A stretch of DNA of 64,000 nucleotides. Origin: Streptomyces sp. col6 (GTDB lineage Bacteria; Actinomycetota; Actinomycetes; Streptomycetales; Streptomycetaceae). Each line of letters starts with the position of its first letter. The first letter of the stretch is position 1. Shown in pieces: positions 1 through 8,213 of this stretch. Where the stretch lies: the NCBI RefSeq assembly GCF_008042035.1, contig NZ_RDBL01000002.1, forward strand, positions 202,186-266,185, written 5' to 3'. A program made the translations under genes and the position numbers. Under the pieces are notes generated by a model. It saw nothing but the letters and a program-made list of their open reading frames with translations. It made no database searches and was not told where the DNA came from.

Positions 1-511
1 CCTTCCGTCGCTTCTCGTCCCAGCCGACCACCGGGGTGTTCGCGCGGGTCGGGGAATCGTCGCGGCGCAGCCCGGTCGCCCAGGCGGCGTACGCGGTCAG
101 GCCCTCTTCCAGGGGCTCGACCTTGCGCAGCCTGCAGCAGAGGTCGGGGTCGCGGTCGTGCAGCTTCGGCCCGTACTCGGCGTCCTGCTCGGCGACCGTC
201 TGACGCGGGGTCAGCGTGATGACGTGGACGTCCATCACAGCGTCCACCGCGTCCCGCGTCCCGATGGTCTCCTCGAAGTGGTAGCCGGTGTCCAGGAAAA
301 CCACGTCCACGCCGGGCATCGCCCGGGAGGCGAGGTGGGCGACGACCGCGTCCTCCATCGAGGAGGTGACGCAGAACCGGGGGCCGAAGGTCTCGGCCGC
401 CCACGTGAGGATGTCGAGCGCGGAGGAGTCCTCCAGCTCGCGCCCGGCCCGCTCGGCGAGCTCCCGCAGCTCCTCGTCGGTGAGCGTCTCGATATTCTGA
501 GTGGCCGTCAT
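1..511 (-). CDS. cysH: Phosphoadenylyl/adenylyl-sulfate reductase CysH (3' end cut by window edge)
   Basis: Reduces activated sulfate (PAPS or APS) to sulfite in assimilatory sulfate reduction, in the cytosol. About 170 N-terminal residues are visible. They show the nucleotide-binding SSMED loop, the DTGYHFEET segment typical of the family, and a CC pair in DLCCRLRKVEPL. The CC pair is the usual hallmark of the iron-sulfur, APS-reducing type. The C-terminal CxxC and the catalytic Cys lie beyond the left edge. The ATG at 511 overlaps the stop of the preceding small gene (ATGA), so the two are translationally coupled. The gene is third in the operon after sulfite reductase and the Zn-ribbon protein. 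In Streptomyces, cysC, cysD and cysN usually follow, but they are outside this window. Confidence 0.93.
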   Translation of the reverse strand, partial: MTATQNIETLTDEELRELAERAGRELEDSSALDILTWAAETFGPRFCVTSSMEDAVVAHLASRAMPGVDVVFLDTGYHFEETIGTRDAVDAVMDVHVITLTPRQTVAEQDAEYGPKLHDRDPDLCCRLRKVEPLEEGLTAYAAWATGLRRDDSPTRANTPVVGWDEKRRK

Positions 512-687
512 ATCTCGTCCCCTCCAACGTCGTTGGGCTTCAGTCCCCGGCTCAGCAGGCCCAGGAACTTCAGCTGGAACGCACGATTGCAGGAGGCGCA
601 TTCCCACGCTCCGTGCCCGGCCTCGTGCGGGCGCAGGTCCTCTTCGCCGCAGTAGGGGCAGTGGAACGGCGCGGCGCGCCCGCTCAT
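508..687 (-). CDS. Small zinc-ribbon-like protein of the sulfite reductase operon
   Basis: A 59-aa protein with two CxxC pairs (CPYCGEED near residue 10 and CASCNRAF near residue 34), a typical small Zn-ribbon. The start overlaps the sulfite reductase stop and the stop overlaps the cysH start, both as ATGA. It is therefore co-translated between the two sulfur-reduction enzymes. Its exact role is unknown to me. A ferredoxin-like or assembly-factor role for the reductases is possible from position only. Similar small genes occupy this slot in other streptomycete sulfur operons, from general knowledge of the locus. Confidence 0.85.
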   Translation of the reverse strand: MSGRAAPFHCPYCGEEDLRPHEAGHGAWECASCNRAFQLKFLGLLSRGLKPNDVGGDEI

Positions 688-2381
688 GACAGCGACTCCG
701 CACTGGCGCGGGCCGCCCAGGTGGCGAAGCGCTCGCCGTCCTCGCGCTCCTCCTGGAACCGGCCGAGCACGCGCTCGACGTAGTCCGGCAGTTCGGCCGA
801 GGTGACCTTCAGGCCGCGCACCTTGCGGCCGAAGCCGGCTTCCAGGCCGAGGGCGCCGCCCAGGTGGACCTGGTAGCCCTCCACCTGGTCGCCGTTCTCG
901 TCCAGCATCAGCTGGCCCTTGAGGCCGATGTCGGCGGTCTGGATGCGGGCGCAGGCGTTGGGGCAGCCGTTGATGTTGATGGTGAGCGGTTCGTCGAAGT
1001 CGGGGAGCCTGCGCTCCAGTTCCTCGATGAGGGAGGCGCCGCGGGCCTTCGTCTCGACGATCGCCAGCTTGCAGTACTCGATGCCGGTGCACGCCATCGT
1101 GCCGCGCCGGAAGGTGGACGGCTTCACCTGGAAGCCGAGCGACTCCAGGCCCGCGGACAGCGAATCGACCTGGTCCTGCTCGACATCGAGGATGATCATC
1201 TTCTGCTCGACGGTGGTCCGGACCCGGCCGGAGCCGTGCTCCTCGGCCAGTTCGGCGATCTTGGCGAGGGTGGAGCCGTCGACGCGGCCGACGCGGGGGG
1301 CGAAGCCGACGTAGAAGCGGCCGTCCTGCTGCTGGTGCACCCCGACGTGGTCGCGCCAGCGGCTGCTGGGCTCCGCCGGCGCGGGGCCGTCCAGCAGCGG
1401 ACGCTTGAGGTACTCGTCCTCCAGGATCTGGCGGAACTTCGCCGGACCCCAGTCGGCCATCAGGAACTTCAGCCGCGCCCGGTTGCGCAGCCGCCGGTAG
1501 CCGTAGTCGCGGAAGATGCCGACGACGCCCGCCCAGACGTCCGGTACCTCGTCCAACGGCACCCAGGTGCCGAGGCGTTCGGCCAGCCGGGGGTTGGTGG
1601 AGAGCCCGCCGCCGACCCAGAGGTCGAAGCCCGGCCCGTGCTCGGGGTGCTCGACGCCCACGAAGGCGATGTCGTTGATCTCGTGGACGACGTCCTGGAC
1701 CGGGGACCCGGAGATCGCGGTCTTGAACTTGCGCGGCAGGTTGGAGAACTCGGGGCTGCCGATGTAGCGGGAGTGGATCTCGTCGACCGCCGGGCTGCCG
1801 TCGATGATCTCGTCGGCCGCGATGCCCGCCACGGGTGAGCCGATGATGACGCGGGGGCAGTCGCCGCAGGCCTCGGTGGTGGAGAGCCCGACGGCCTCCA
1901 GCTTCTCCCAGATCGCCGGGACGTCCTCGATGCGGATCCAGTGCATCTGGACGTTCTGCCGGTCGGTGATGTCCGCGCTGCCCCGGGCGTACTCCTGGGA
2001 GATCTCGCCGATGACGCGCAGCTGCTCGGTGGTGAGCTTCCCGCCGTCGATGCGGACCCGCATCATGAAGTACTTGTCCTCGAGCTCCTCGGGCTCCAGG
2101 ACCGCCGTCTTGCCGCCGTCGATGCCGGCCTTGCGCTGGGTGTACAGCCCCCACCAGCGCATGCGTCCCCGCAGGTCGTTGGGGTCGATCGAGTCGAAGC
2201 CGCGCTTGGAGTAGATCGTCTCAATGCGCGTCCGCACGTTGAGACTGTCGTCGTCCTTCTTGAACTGCTCATTGCCGTTGAGCGGGGTGTAGTGCCCCAG
2301 GGCCCACTGTCCTTCGCCGCGGTGGCGGCCCACCTTGCGGCGGGGCGCTGCGGGCGCAGGGGATTCCGGGGTTGCGGCCAT
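684..2381 (-). CDS. Ferredoxin-type nitrite/sulfite reductase
   Basis: Reduces sulfite to sulfide (six electrons) with siroheme and a [4Fe-4S] cluster. It belongs to the NirA/Sir family and is 565 aa long, normal for it. The cofactor cysteines are visible in CTGIEYC and NGCPNACA near residues 435-480. Sulfite rather than nitrite is the likely substrate because cysH is in the same operon. The start at 2381 (MAATPESPAP) is chosen over an in-frame ATG at 2429, which would add a non-conserved extension. The gene is first in the leftward operon and lies downstream of a leader peptide at 2497-2580 that probably controls it by cysteine supply. Confidence 0.93.
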   Translation of the reverse strand: MAATPESPAPAAPRRKVGRHRGEGQWALGHYTPLNGNEQFKKDDDSLNVRTRIETIYSKRGFDSIDPNDLRGRMRWWGLYTQRKAGIDGGKTAVLEPEELEDKYFMMRVRIDGGKLTTEQLRVIGEISQEYARGSADITDRQNVQMHWIRIEDVPAIWEKLEAVGLSTTEACGDCPRVIIGSPVAGIAADEIIDGSPAVDEIHSRYIGSPEFSNLPRKFKTAISGSPVQDVVHEINDIAFVGVEHPEHGPGFDLWVGGGLSTNPRLAERLGTWVPLDEVPDVWAGVVGIFRDYGYRRLRNRARLKFLMADWGPAKFRQILEDEYLKRPLLDGPAPAEPSSRWRDHVGVHQQQDGRFYVGFAPRVGRVDGSTLAKIAELAEEHGSGRVRTTVEQKMIILDVEQDQVDSLSAGLESLGFQVKPSTFRRGTMACTGIEYCKLAIVETKARGASLIEELERRLPDFDEPLTININGCPNACARIQTADIGLKGQLMLDENGDQVEGYQVHLGGALGLEAGFGRKVRGLKVTSAELPDYVERVLGRFQEEREDGERFATWAARASAESLS

Positions 2382-2496
2382 GACAGTACGTCCTTCGGGA
2401 CTGCGGGAGGGCGGCTCTGAACTGCACACTCGCGTGAGGCGCGGCGGTGCGCAGGGGTGTTGCGGAGAAAGGGGGAGCGCGGCGGTGCTGGGACTC

Positions 2497-2580
2497 TCAG
2501 CTCGCCGGACAGATGGCGCTGGACATGCGGCCGAGGTCGACGTGACGTCGACTCACCAAGGCAATTCCAGTTCCGGACAT
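2497..2580 (-). CDS. Sulfur-operon leader peptide (27 aa)
   Basis: A short reading frame of 27 codons, ATG at 2580 and TGA at 2497-2499. Its C-terminal half reads SRRHVDLGRMSSAIC followed by PAS. This is the pattern of the actinobacterial putative leader peptides found in front of sulfur-metabolism genes. The single Cys codon comes four codons before the stop. The peptide ends 115 nt before the sulfite reductase start. I infer cysteine-responsive attenuation or translational coupling. I see no strong ribosome-binding site in front of it. It is too short for ordinary gene prediction. Confidence 0.8.
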   Translation of the reverse strand: MSGTGIALVSRRHVDLGRMSSAICPAS

Positions 2581-2640
2581 GACGGAAGCGTGTCATGGGG
2601 ATCTCGCGGCAGTCCACCACTATCCATGATGTGGACGAGA

Positions 2641-2652
2641 CTGTCCCGACAG
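2641..2652. promoter_or_regulatory. Small inverted repeat upstream of the sulfur operon
   Basis: CTGTC-CC-GACAG is a perfect 5-bp inverted repeat about 60 nt upstream of the leader peptide start. It could be an operator of the sulfur operon. There is no other support. Confidence 0.25.
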
Positions 2653-2664
2653 GTGAGACAATGT

Positions 2665-2692
2665 GGCGCCCGTCACGCGTGTGACGGGCGCC
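2665..2692. terminator. Stem-loop terminator between the GNAT gene and the sulfur operon
   Basis: A perfect 12-bp inverted repeat (GGCGCCCGTCAC / GTGACGGGCGCC) with the 4-nt loop GCGT. It follows the GNAT stop codon on the minus strand. No T-run follows, as is usual in Streptomyces. Confidence 0.7.
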
Positions 2693-2728
2693 GGGCCGAG
2701 CGTAAAACCGGACAAGCGAGCGGATTTG

Positions 2729-3337
2729 CTACGGAAGCAGCTCCCGGCCGGAGTCCGGCCAGGGGCCGGGGGTCGCCACCGGCTCCTCCCGCTCCGTACG
2801 GGTGTCGAACAGCTGGAAGCCGCGCCGCAGGTAGTTGGCCCTCGCATGCGGGCCGTCCTTGGAGCAGGTGTGCAGCCACACCCGCTTCGTCGCCGGCCGC
2901 TCGGGCCACCGCTCGGCCAGGTCCCAGGCGCGGGCGGTGCCGTACGACAGCAGATGACCGCCGATCCCGCGCCCCCGGAAGGCGGGGATCAGCCCGAAGT
3001 ACATGATCTCGACGACGCCGTCGTCCTGCGGGTCCAGCTCGACATAGCCGGCCGGGGTGCCGTTCGCGTACGCCACCCAGGTCTCCGCGCCCGGACGGTC
3101 CAGGGCCTCCTGCCACTGCGCGTACGTCATCCCCAGCCGGTCCGTCCACCGGACGTCGCCGCCGACCGCCGTGTACAGGAAGCGGCTGAACTCGGGCAGC
3201 GGCACCTCGGAGCGGACGATCCGGACGTCCGCGTCCGGCACGGCGGACGGCCGCAGATCATCGGGGGAGGTCTGCTCCAGGGACCAGATGGTCACCTCGT
3301 CGAGGGCCGGCTCTGCGGGACGTACGGGGTTGCTCAT
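2729..3337 (-). CDS. GNAT family N-acetyltransferase
   Basis: A 202-aa acetyl-CoA-dependent acyltransferase. The acetyl-CoA pyrophosphate-binding motif is seen in GLIPAFRGRGIGGHLL near residues 113-128. The following segment has the expected ANYLRRGFQ (N-x-x-A/L-x-x-x-Y-x-x-x-G-F type) near residue 168. The substrate cannot be told. It is a single-gene unit on the minus strand between two terminator or promoter regions. The start at 3337 is the only good ATG before the first conserved segment. Confidence 0.85.
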   Translation of the reverse strand: MSNPVRPAEPALDEVTIWSLEQTSPDDLRPSAVPDADVRIVRSEVPLPEFSRFLYTAVGGDVRWTDRLGMTYAQWQEALDRPGAETWVAYANGTPAGYVELDPQDDGVVEIMYFGLIPAFRGRGIGGHLLSYGTARAWDLAERWPERPATKRVWLHTCSKDGPHARANYLRRGFQLFDTRTEREEPVATPGPWPDSGRELLP

Positions 3338-3403
3338 GGCTGTCAGACAACCACGAGCCGCCGCCCGTGCCCAAGCCGGGTCCCGGGCACCCGCATCCCC
3401 CGC

Positions 3404-4684
3404 TCAGGAGGCCCCGCGCGCCGCCACCACCACCGGAGCCTTCGAACGGGGCAGCAGGTCGGCCGGGTGCTCCGGCTGGACCACCTCCACCTCCACGTCC
3501 TCGCCGAAGCGGTACGGGCGGTGCGCCAGCACCTCGGCGAGATGGCGCCGCAGCCGCGACATCTCCGCCCGCACCGTCACCGTCCTGGTCGCGTCACCGA
3601 ACAGGTCCTGCGCCAGCTCGGAGGCCGTACGCCCGTCCCGGTGCAGCGCCAGCGCGTACAACAGCTCGGCGTGGCGCGGGGAGAGCCGCTGGGTCCAGGT
3701 GCCCACCGGACTCACCACGTTCACCGCCAGGGAGCACGGCCGGCTCAGGTCGAGCACCACCCGGCGCGGCGGGCTGTCCATCGCCGCGTCCGCCACCTGC
3801 ACCAGCCAGCCGCCCGGCAGCGGCTCCACCCGGCACATCCCCAGCGACGGCAGCCACACCCGGCCCGGCCCCAGCGACTTCGGCAGCGGCAGCCGGTCCA
3901 CCGGGGGCATCCCCGTCACCGCCGCCGTCCAGCCGTGGCCGTCCACCGCCACCGCCCGGCCGCCGATCCGGCTCAGGACCGGGGCGGCCACCGCCCGCAG
4001 CCGGTCCACCGCCTCCAGGTGCCGCACCCGGATCTCGCTCTCCGCCAGCCGGGCCACCGACCGCACCAGTGCCAGCGTCGTCGGATGGAAGGTCGACGCG
4101 GGCCCGCTGATGTCGACGATCCCCATCAGCCGGCCGTCGCGGGGATCGCGCACCGGGGCCGCCGCGCAGGTCCAGCCGTGCAGACTGCGCACGAAGTGCT
4201 CCGCCGAGTGCACCTGCACCGGGGCGCGCGAGGCCAGCGCCGTACCGATCGCGTTGGTCCCGGTGATCTCCTCGGACCACGCGGCGCCCTCCGCGAGACA
4301 GATGTCGTCGGCCCGGCGCAGCACCCCCGTATTGCCCTCGCGCCACAGCACCCGGCCCTCGGTGTCGGTGACGACCATGATCTGCTGCGAGGCGTCCGCG
4401 ATGCTCGTCAGACCGTCGCTGAGCAGCGGCATCACCTCGCCCAGCGCGGAACTGCGGCGCCGGTGCTCGATCTCGTCCGTCTCCAGCAGCCTGCTGTGCG
4501 TCGTCTGCTCGGGATCGATGCCGCTGCGCAGCACCCGGTCCCAGGAGGCACCGATCTCCGCCCGGGGCACGGCGGGCATGCGATCGCCCGCCATCCGCGC
4601 CTCACGCGCCCGGTGCACCTGGCGTCTGGCCTGCGCGGTCTCCCGGGAGGCCGGCCGCAACACGTCGACCGGAGTCGTCTCCAT
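3404..4684 (-). CDS. GAF-domain transcriptional regulator (AcoR-type N-terminus, winged-helix C-terminus)
   Basis: A 426-aa cytosolic regulator. Residues about 40-100 resemble the AcoR-type N-terminal segment (SWDRVLRSGIDPEQ). A GAF ligand-sensor domain follows (about 100-225), including NAIGTALA and HFVRSLHGWTCAAAPVRDP. The C-terminus, about 340-410, has a DNA-binding helix-turn-helix (SPRHAELLYALALHRDGRTASELAQDLFG then TVRAEMSRLRRHL). There is no sigma-54 AAA domain. Such regulators often sit beside aldehyde dehydrogenase or alcohol-oxidation genes, but no such gene is adjacent here. A palindrome with repeated GCAAC motifs lies about 95 nt upstream and could be its own operator. Confidence 0.82.
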   Translation of the reverse strand: METTPVDVLRPASRETAQARRQVHRAREARMAGDRMPAVPRAEIGASWDRVLRSGIDPEQTTHSRLLETDEIEHRRRSSALGEVMPLLSDGLTSIADASQQIMVVTDTEGRVLWREGNTGVLRRADDICLAEGAAWSEEITGTNAIGTALASRAPVQVHSAEHFVRSLHGWTCAAAPVRDPRDGRLMGIVDISGPASTFHPTTLALVRSVARLAESEIRVRHLEAVDRLRAVAAPVLSRIGGRAVAVDGHGWTAAVTGMPPVDRLPLPKSLGPGRVWLPSLGMCRVEPLPGGWLVQVADAAMDSPPRRVVLDLSRPCSLAVNVVSPVGTWTQRLSPRHAELLYALALHRDGRTASELAQDLFGDATRTVTVRAEMSRLRRHLAEVLAHRPYRFGEDVEVEVVQPEHPADLLPRSKAPVVVAARGAS

Positions 4685-4762
4685 ACCGGTTCCCCCTCAC
4701 CCCTGTGCCCGGCCCGGTCCGCGGGCCGGGTCCCATCCTGCCGCCGCCCGGGGCCCGATACC

Positions 4763-4800
4763 GCAACTCCGCACAATGGTTGCAACCCTCTGCAACTCTG
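4763..4800. promoter_or_regulatory. Candidate operator: GGTTGCAACC palindrome with two more GCAAC repeats
   Basis: A perfect 10-bp palindrome GGTTGCAACC (4778-4787) is flanked by further GCAAC copies starting at 4763 and 4792. It lies 79-116 nt upstream of the GAF regulator start, the usual place for autoregulation. The function is inferred. Confidence 0.4.
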
Positions 4801-4883
4801 GCGAGGGCCCCGGGCCCGTACAAGAGTGGCGGTACACCGCACCGCGGGGCCCCGGCCCCCACGTCCGGTGGGTACAGCATGGG

Positions 4884-4913
4884 GGGTGGTGCCGTGTCGG
4901 CGCAGCACCACCC
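4884..4913. terminator. Stem-loop downstream of the acyl-CoA dehydrogenase gene
   Basis: An inverted repeat GGGTGGTGC / GCACCACCC (9 bp) lies directly after the stop of the acyl-CoA dehydrogenase-like gene on the minus strand. Confidence 0.5.
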
Positions 4914-4929
4914 TCCTTCGCTGCCCCGG

Positions 4930-6567
4930 TCAGTCCTCCACCGGCCGGGCCCGGTCCACGACCGACGCCAGATCCAGGGTGTGCGGCAGGGTCCCGAACG
5001 CCGCGCCCCCGTCCCCGCCCAGGCGCGACGCGCAGAACGCGTCGGCCACCTCCGCCGGCGCCCAGCGCACCAGCAGCGAGCCCTGGAGCACCAGCGCGAT
5101 CCGCTCCACGACCCGCCGGGCCCGCGCCTCGATCCCCGACAGGTCGGCCAGCTCCGTCAGCATGTCCTTGATCGCCGCGTCCAGCCGGTGGTCGGCGCCC
5201 CGGGCCCGCCCGACCTCCTGGAGGAACGCGTTCAGCGCGAGCGGTTCGCGCCGCAGGGCCCGCAGCACATCCAGCGCCTGTACGTTCCCGGAGCCCTCCC
5301 AGATCGAGTTGAGCGGCGCCTCGCGCAGCAGCCGGGGCATGCCGGACTCCTCCACGTAGCCGTTGCCGCCCAGGCACTCCAGCGCCTCGCCCACCACCGG
5401 CGTGCACCGCTTGGTCACCCAGTACTTCGCCGCCGGCACCGCGATCCGCAGGAACGCCGCCTCGCTCTCGCCCCCGTCGTCGTACGCCGCCGCGAGCCGC
5501 ATCGCCAGCACGGTCGACGCCTCCGACTCCAGCGCCAGATCGGCCAGCACATTGCGCATCAGCGGCTTGTCCACGAGCGGGCCGCCGAACGCCGAGCGGT
5601 ACGTCGTGTGGTGGACCGCCTGCGCCACCGCCTGCCGCATCAGCGCCGCCGAACCGGTCACGCAGTCCAGCCGGGTCGCCGCCACCATGCCGATGATCGT
5701 GCGGACGCCCTGCCCCTCCTCGCCGATCCGGCGCGCCCACGTCCCGTCGAACTCGACCTCGGCCGAGGCGTTCGACCGGTTGCCCAGCTTGTCCTTGAGC
5801 CGCTGGATCGCGAACGGGTTGCGGGTGCCGTCCGGCAGCACCCGGGGAAGCAGGAAGCAGGTGAGCCCGCCGGGGGCCTGCGCGAGGACCAGGAAGCCGT
5901 CGGACATCGGCGCCGAGCAGAACCACTTGTGCCCGGTCAGCAGGTACTCGCCCTCGCCGGACAGCGGCTCGGCGCGCGTGGTGTTCGCCCGCACGTCCGA
6001 GCCGCCCTGCTTCTCCGTCATGCCCATCCCCAGCAGCACCCCGGCCTTCCGCGTGGGCGGCCGCAGCCCCTCCTCGTACACCCACGAGGTCAGCAGCGGC
6101 TCCCACGCGGCGGCCACCTCCGGCTCGGCGCGCAGTGCCGGGACCGCCGCGTGCGTCATCGAGAGCGGGCAGCCGTGCCCCGCCTCGGCCTGCGTCCAGA
6201 CCAGGAAGCCGGCGGCCCGGCGGACATGCCCGCCCGGCCGGTCCCAGGCATCGGTCAGTCCCGCGCCGACGGCGTGGCCGAGCAGCCGGTGCCAGGCCGG
6301 GTGGAACTCCACCTCGTCGATCCGGTGCCCGTAGCGGTCATGGGTGCGCAGCCGCGGCGGGTTCTCGTTGGCCTGCGTGCCCCAGGACGCCGCCTGCGCG
6401 GAGCCGGCGGACCGGCCGAGCGCGGTCAGCCCCGCTCGGGCCTCGTCCAGCACCTCGGGCGGAAGATGGCGTTCCACCGCCTCGCCGAGCACCCGGTCCG
6501 AGCCGAAGACGTCATGGCCGAGCAGGGGAGGGGGCTGGTTGGACACGGTGTGGGTGGTGGCTGCCAT
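4930..6567 (-). CDS. Acyl-CoA dehydrogenase family protein, AidB-like
   Basis: A 545-aa flavoprotein of the acyl-CoA dehydrogenase superfamily. The length is larger than beta-oxidation dehydrogenases (about 380 aa) and fits the AidB / DNA-alkylation-response subgroup. The N-terminus (MAATTHTVSNQPPPL, then GHDVFGSDRVL) matches that subgroup. Central flavin-binding segments are recognisable (MGMTEKQGGSDVRANTT near 192-208 and TGHKWFCSA near 223-231). The late ECLGGNGYVEESG near residue 400 is also family-typical. AidB proteins bind DNA and FAD in alkylation stress. Whether this one is catalytic is unknown. The start at 6567 gives the conserved N-terminus; an ATG at 6618 would add 17 non-conserved residues. 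Confidence 0.85.
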   Translation of the reverse strand: MAATTHTVSNQPPPLLGHDVFGSDRVLGEAVERHLPPEVLDEARAGLTALGRSAGSAQAASWGTQANENPPRLRTHDRYGHRIDEVEFHPAWHRLLGHAVGAGLTDAWDRPGGHVRRAAGFLVWTQAEAGHGCPLSMTHAAVPALRAEPEVAAAWEPLLTSWVYEEGLRPPTRKAGVLLGMGMTEKQGGSDVRANTTRAEPLSGEGEYLLTGHKWFCSAPMSDGFLVLAQAPGGLTCFLLPRVLPDGTRNPFAIQRLKDKLGNRSNASAEVEFDGTWARRIGEEGQGVRTIIGMVAATRLDCVTGSAALMRQAVAQAVHHTTYRSAFGGPLVDKPLMRNVLADLALESEASTVLAMRLAAAYDDGGESEAAFLRIAVPAAKYWVTKRCTPVVGEALECLGGNGYVEESGMPRLLREAPLNSIWEGSGNVQALDVLRALRREPLALNAFLQEVGRARGADHRLDAAIKDMLTELADLSGIEARARRVVERIALVLQGSLLVRWAPAEVADAFCASRLGGDGGAAFGTLPHTLDLASVVDRARPVED

Positions 6568-6584
6568 GCCGATACGGTAAGGAC

Positions 6585-7766
6585 GTGCAGGCAGCAAATG
6601 AAACACCCGAGCGGCCACCGGGCCGGCTCCACCGGGCCCGAGTGCTCTACCGCAACGTCTCCAAGCGGCAGCTTGCCTGGCAACTGCTCAAGGACACGGT
6701 CAACTCGTGCATGGAGTACCGGATCCTGGGACTCGCCGCCGAGGCGGCGTTCTTCACCCTGCTGTCCCTGCCCCCGCTGCTGCTCGGCCTGATCGGCCTG
6801 CTCGGTTACGTCGACGAGTGGACGAGCACCGCCACGGTCGCCTCCATCGAGCGCAACATCCTCAGCGCCGCCCACACGGTGCTCTCCGAGCGCGGCGTCA
6901 ACGAGTTCGCCAAGCCGCTGCTCGCCGACGTCACGACCGGCGCCCGGCCCGATGTGATCTCCCTCGGCTTCGCGATCGCCCTGTGGTCCGGCTCCCGCGC
7001 GGTCAACGTCTTCATCGACACGATCACCGTGATGTACGGGCTCGACGGCCAGCGCGGCATAGTCAAGACCCGGATGCTGGCCTTCCTGCTGTACGTGGTG
7101 GCGCTGCTGCTGGGCGCGGTCGTGCTGCCGCTGCTCGTGGTCGGGCCGGACCGGGTCGTGGAGTTCATACCGTGGGGGACCGAGGTCATAAGCGTCCTGT
7201 ACTGGCCGCTCGTGATCGTGCTCTCCGTCGCCTTCCTGACCACCCTCTACCACGTGTCCGTGCCGGTCCGCTCGCCGTGGATCGAGGACATGCCGGGCGC
7301 CCTGGTGGCGCTGGGGATGTGGGTGCTGGGCAGCTTCCTGCTCCGGATCTACCTGACCAGTACGGTCGAGGGCCCCACGATCTACGGATCGCTGGCCGCC
7401 CCCATCGCGGTACTGCTGTGGATCGGCATCTCCGCCTTCGCGGTGCTCGTGGGCGCCGCCGTCAACGCGGCCATCGACCGCGTCTGGCCCTCCGTCGCCA
7501 CGGCCGCCGCCCGCGCCGCCAACGACCGGGTACGCGCTGCCCAGGCCGCCGAGTTCGTGGCCCGCACCCAGGCGCAGAGCTGGCACGGCGGCCCGGTGGA
7601 CGACGACGAGGACGAGGACGACGAGGACGAGGGCGACAGCCCGTACATGCCCTCCGAGTTCCCCGAGCGCTGGTCGCGGTTCCTGCCGCCGGACGACGTG
7701 AAGTCCAGGCTCCAGAAGCCCGGCCGCGAGAAGGACCCGGACCGGACGAACCCGTACGACGAGTGA
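6585..7766 (+). CDS. YihY/BrkB family integral membrane protein
   Basis: A 393-aa inner-membrane protein with about six hydrophobic segments between residues 40 and 300. It carries the family segments EAAFFTLLSLPPLLLGLIG, FALALWSGS-type (FAIALWSGSRAVNVF) and YGSLAAPIAVLLWIG. The C-terminal tail is cytosolic and contains a run of Asp/Glu (about residues 344-356). The function of the family is not settled; it is sometimes annotated as RNase BN by mistake. The GTG at 6585 is the start because VQAANETPERPPGRLH matches the usual N-terminus. It is divergent from the AidB-like gene with only 17 nt between the starts. Confidence 0.87.
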   Translation: MQAANETPERPPGRLHRARVLYRNVSKRQLAWQLLKDTVNSCMEYRILGLAAEAAFFTLLSLPPLLLGLIGLLGYVDEWTSTATVASIERNILSAAHTVLSERGVNEFAKPLLADVTTGARPDVISLGFAIALWSGSRAVNVFIDTITVMYGLDGQRGIVKTRMLAFLLYVVALLLGAVVLPLLVVGPDRVVEFIPWGTEVISVLYWPLVIVLSVAFLTTLYHVSVPVRSPWIEDMPGALVALGMWVLGSFLLRIYLTSTVEGPTIYGSLAAPIAVLLWIGISAFAVLVGAAVNAAIDRVWPSVATAAARAANDRVRAAQAAEFVARTQAQSWHGGPVDDDEDEDDEDEGDSPYMPSEFPERWSRFLPPDDVKSRLQKPGREKDPDRTNPYDE

Positions 7767-7767
7767 G

Positions 7768-8157
7768 TCAGCCGGCGGCGGGCGCGGGCGGATCCGCGGG
7801 CGCCGGCGGGCCGGCCGGACCGGGAGTCCGCTCCTGAGACCCCGGGGACCAGGAGAGCTTCACCGTCAGATGGCCCTCCAGAGCGCTCTTCGCGATCACC
7901 GCCCCGGCCTCCGAGGTGATCTTCACGCCGAACTCCAGCTCCACCCCGTCCGGCTTCAGCCGCCCGTCCCGGAACACGGCGAGCGCCGACTCGGCCGCCG
8001 ACCGGATGCCCTCCAGCGCGCTGTCGAAGGTGCGCCCGGCCCGCGCCAGGGCATGCTGCCCGTCCCGCGCCACCAGCTGCGCCCCGGGAGCGTGACGGTC
8101 GACCTCCACGGTCACCGTCGCCCCGCTGTCCGTGGTGAACTCCATCAGTGACGCCAT
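7768..8157 (-). CDS. Trypsin-co-occurring-domain (CU044_2847 family) protein
   Basis: A 129-aa cytosolic protein. The N-terminal about 105 residues form one small domain with the family core FGVKITSEAGAVIAKSALEGHLTVKLSW. The C-terminus is a Pro/Ala-rich tail. Such proteins are often encoded beside trypsin-like proteases or conflict systems, but none is nearby. It is convergent with the BrkB gene, with 1 nt between the stops. Confidence 0.72.
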   Translation of the reverse strand: MASLMEFTTDSGATVTVEVDRHAPGAQLVARDGQHALARAGRTFDSALEGIRSAAESALAVFRDGRLKPDGVELEFGVKITSEAGAVIAKSALEGHLTVKLSWSPGSQERTPGPAGPPAPADPPAPAAG

Positions 8158-8213
8158 GACCGCCCCCGTAGCCGCTTGCGCACGCTGCCGTGTCCGTCGA
8201 CGAGACTAGTGCC

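Noticed and set aside
2663..5359. Long + strand open frame opposite the GNAT and GAF regulator genes
   Set aside because: It has no family features; the real genes lie on the minus strand with recognisable motifs.
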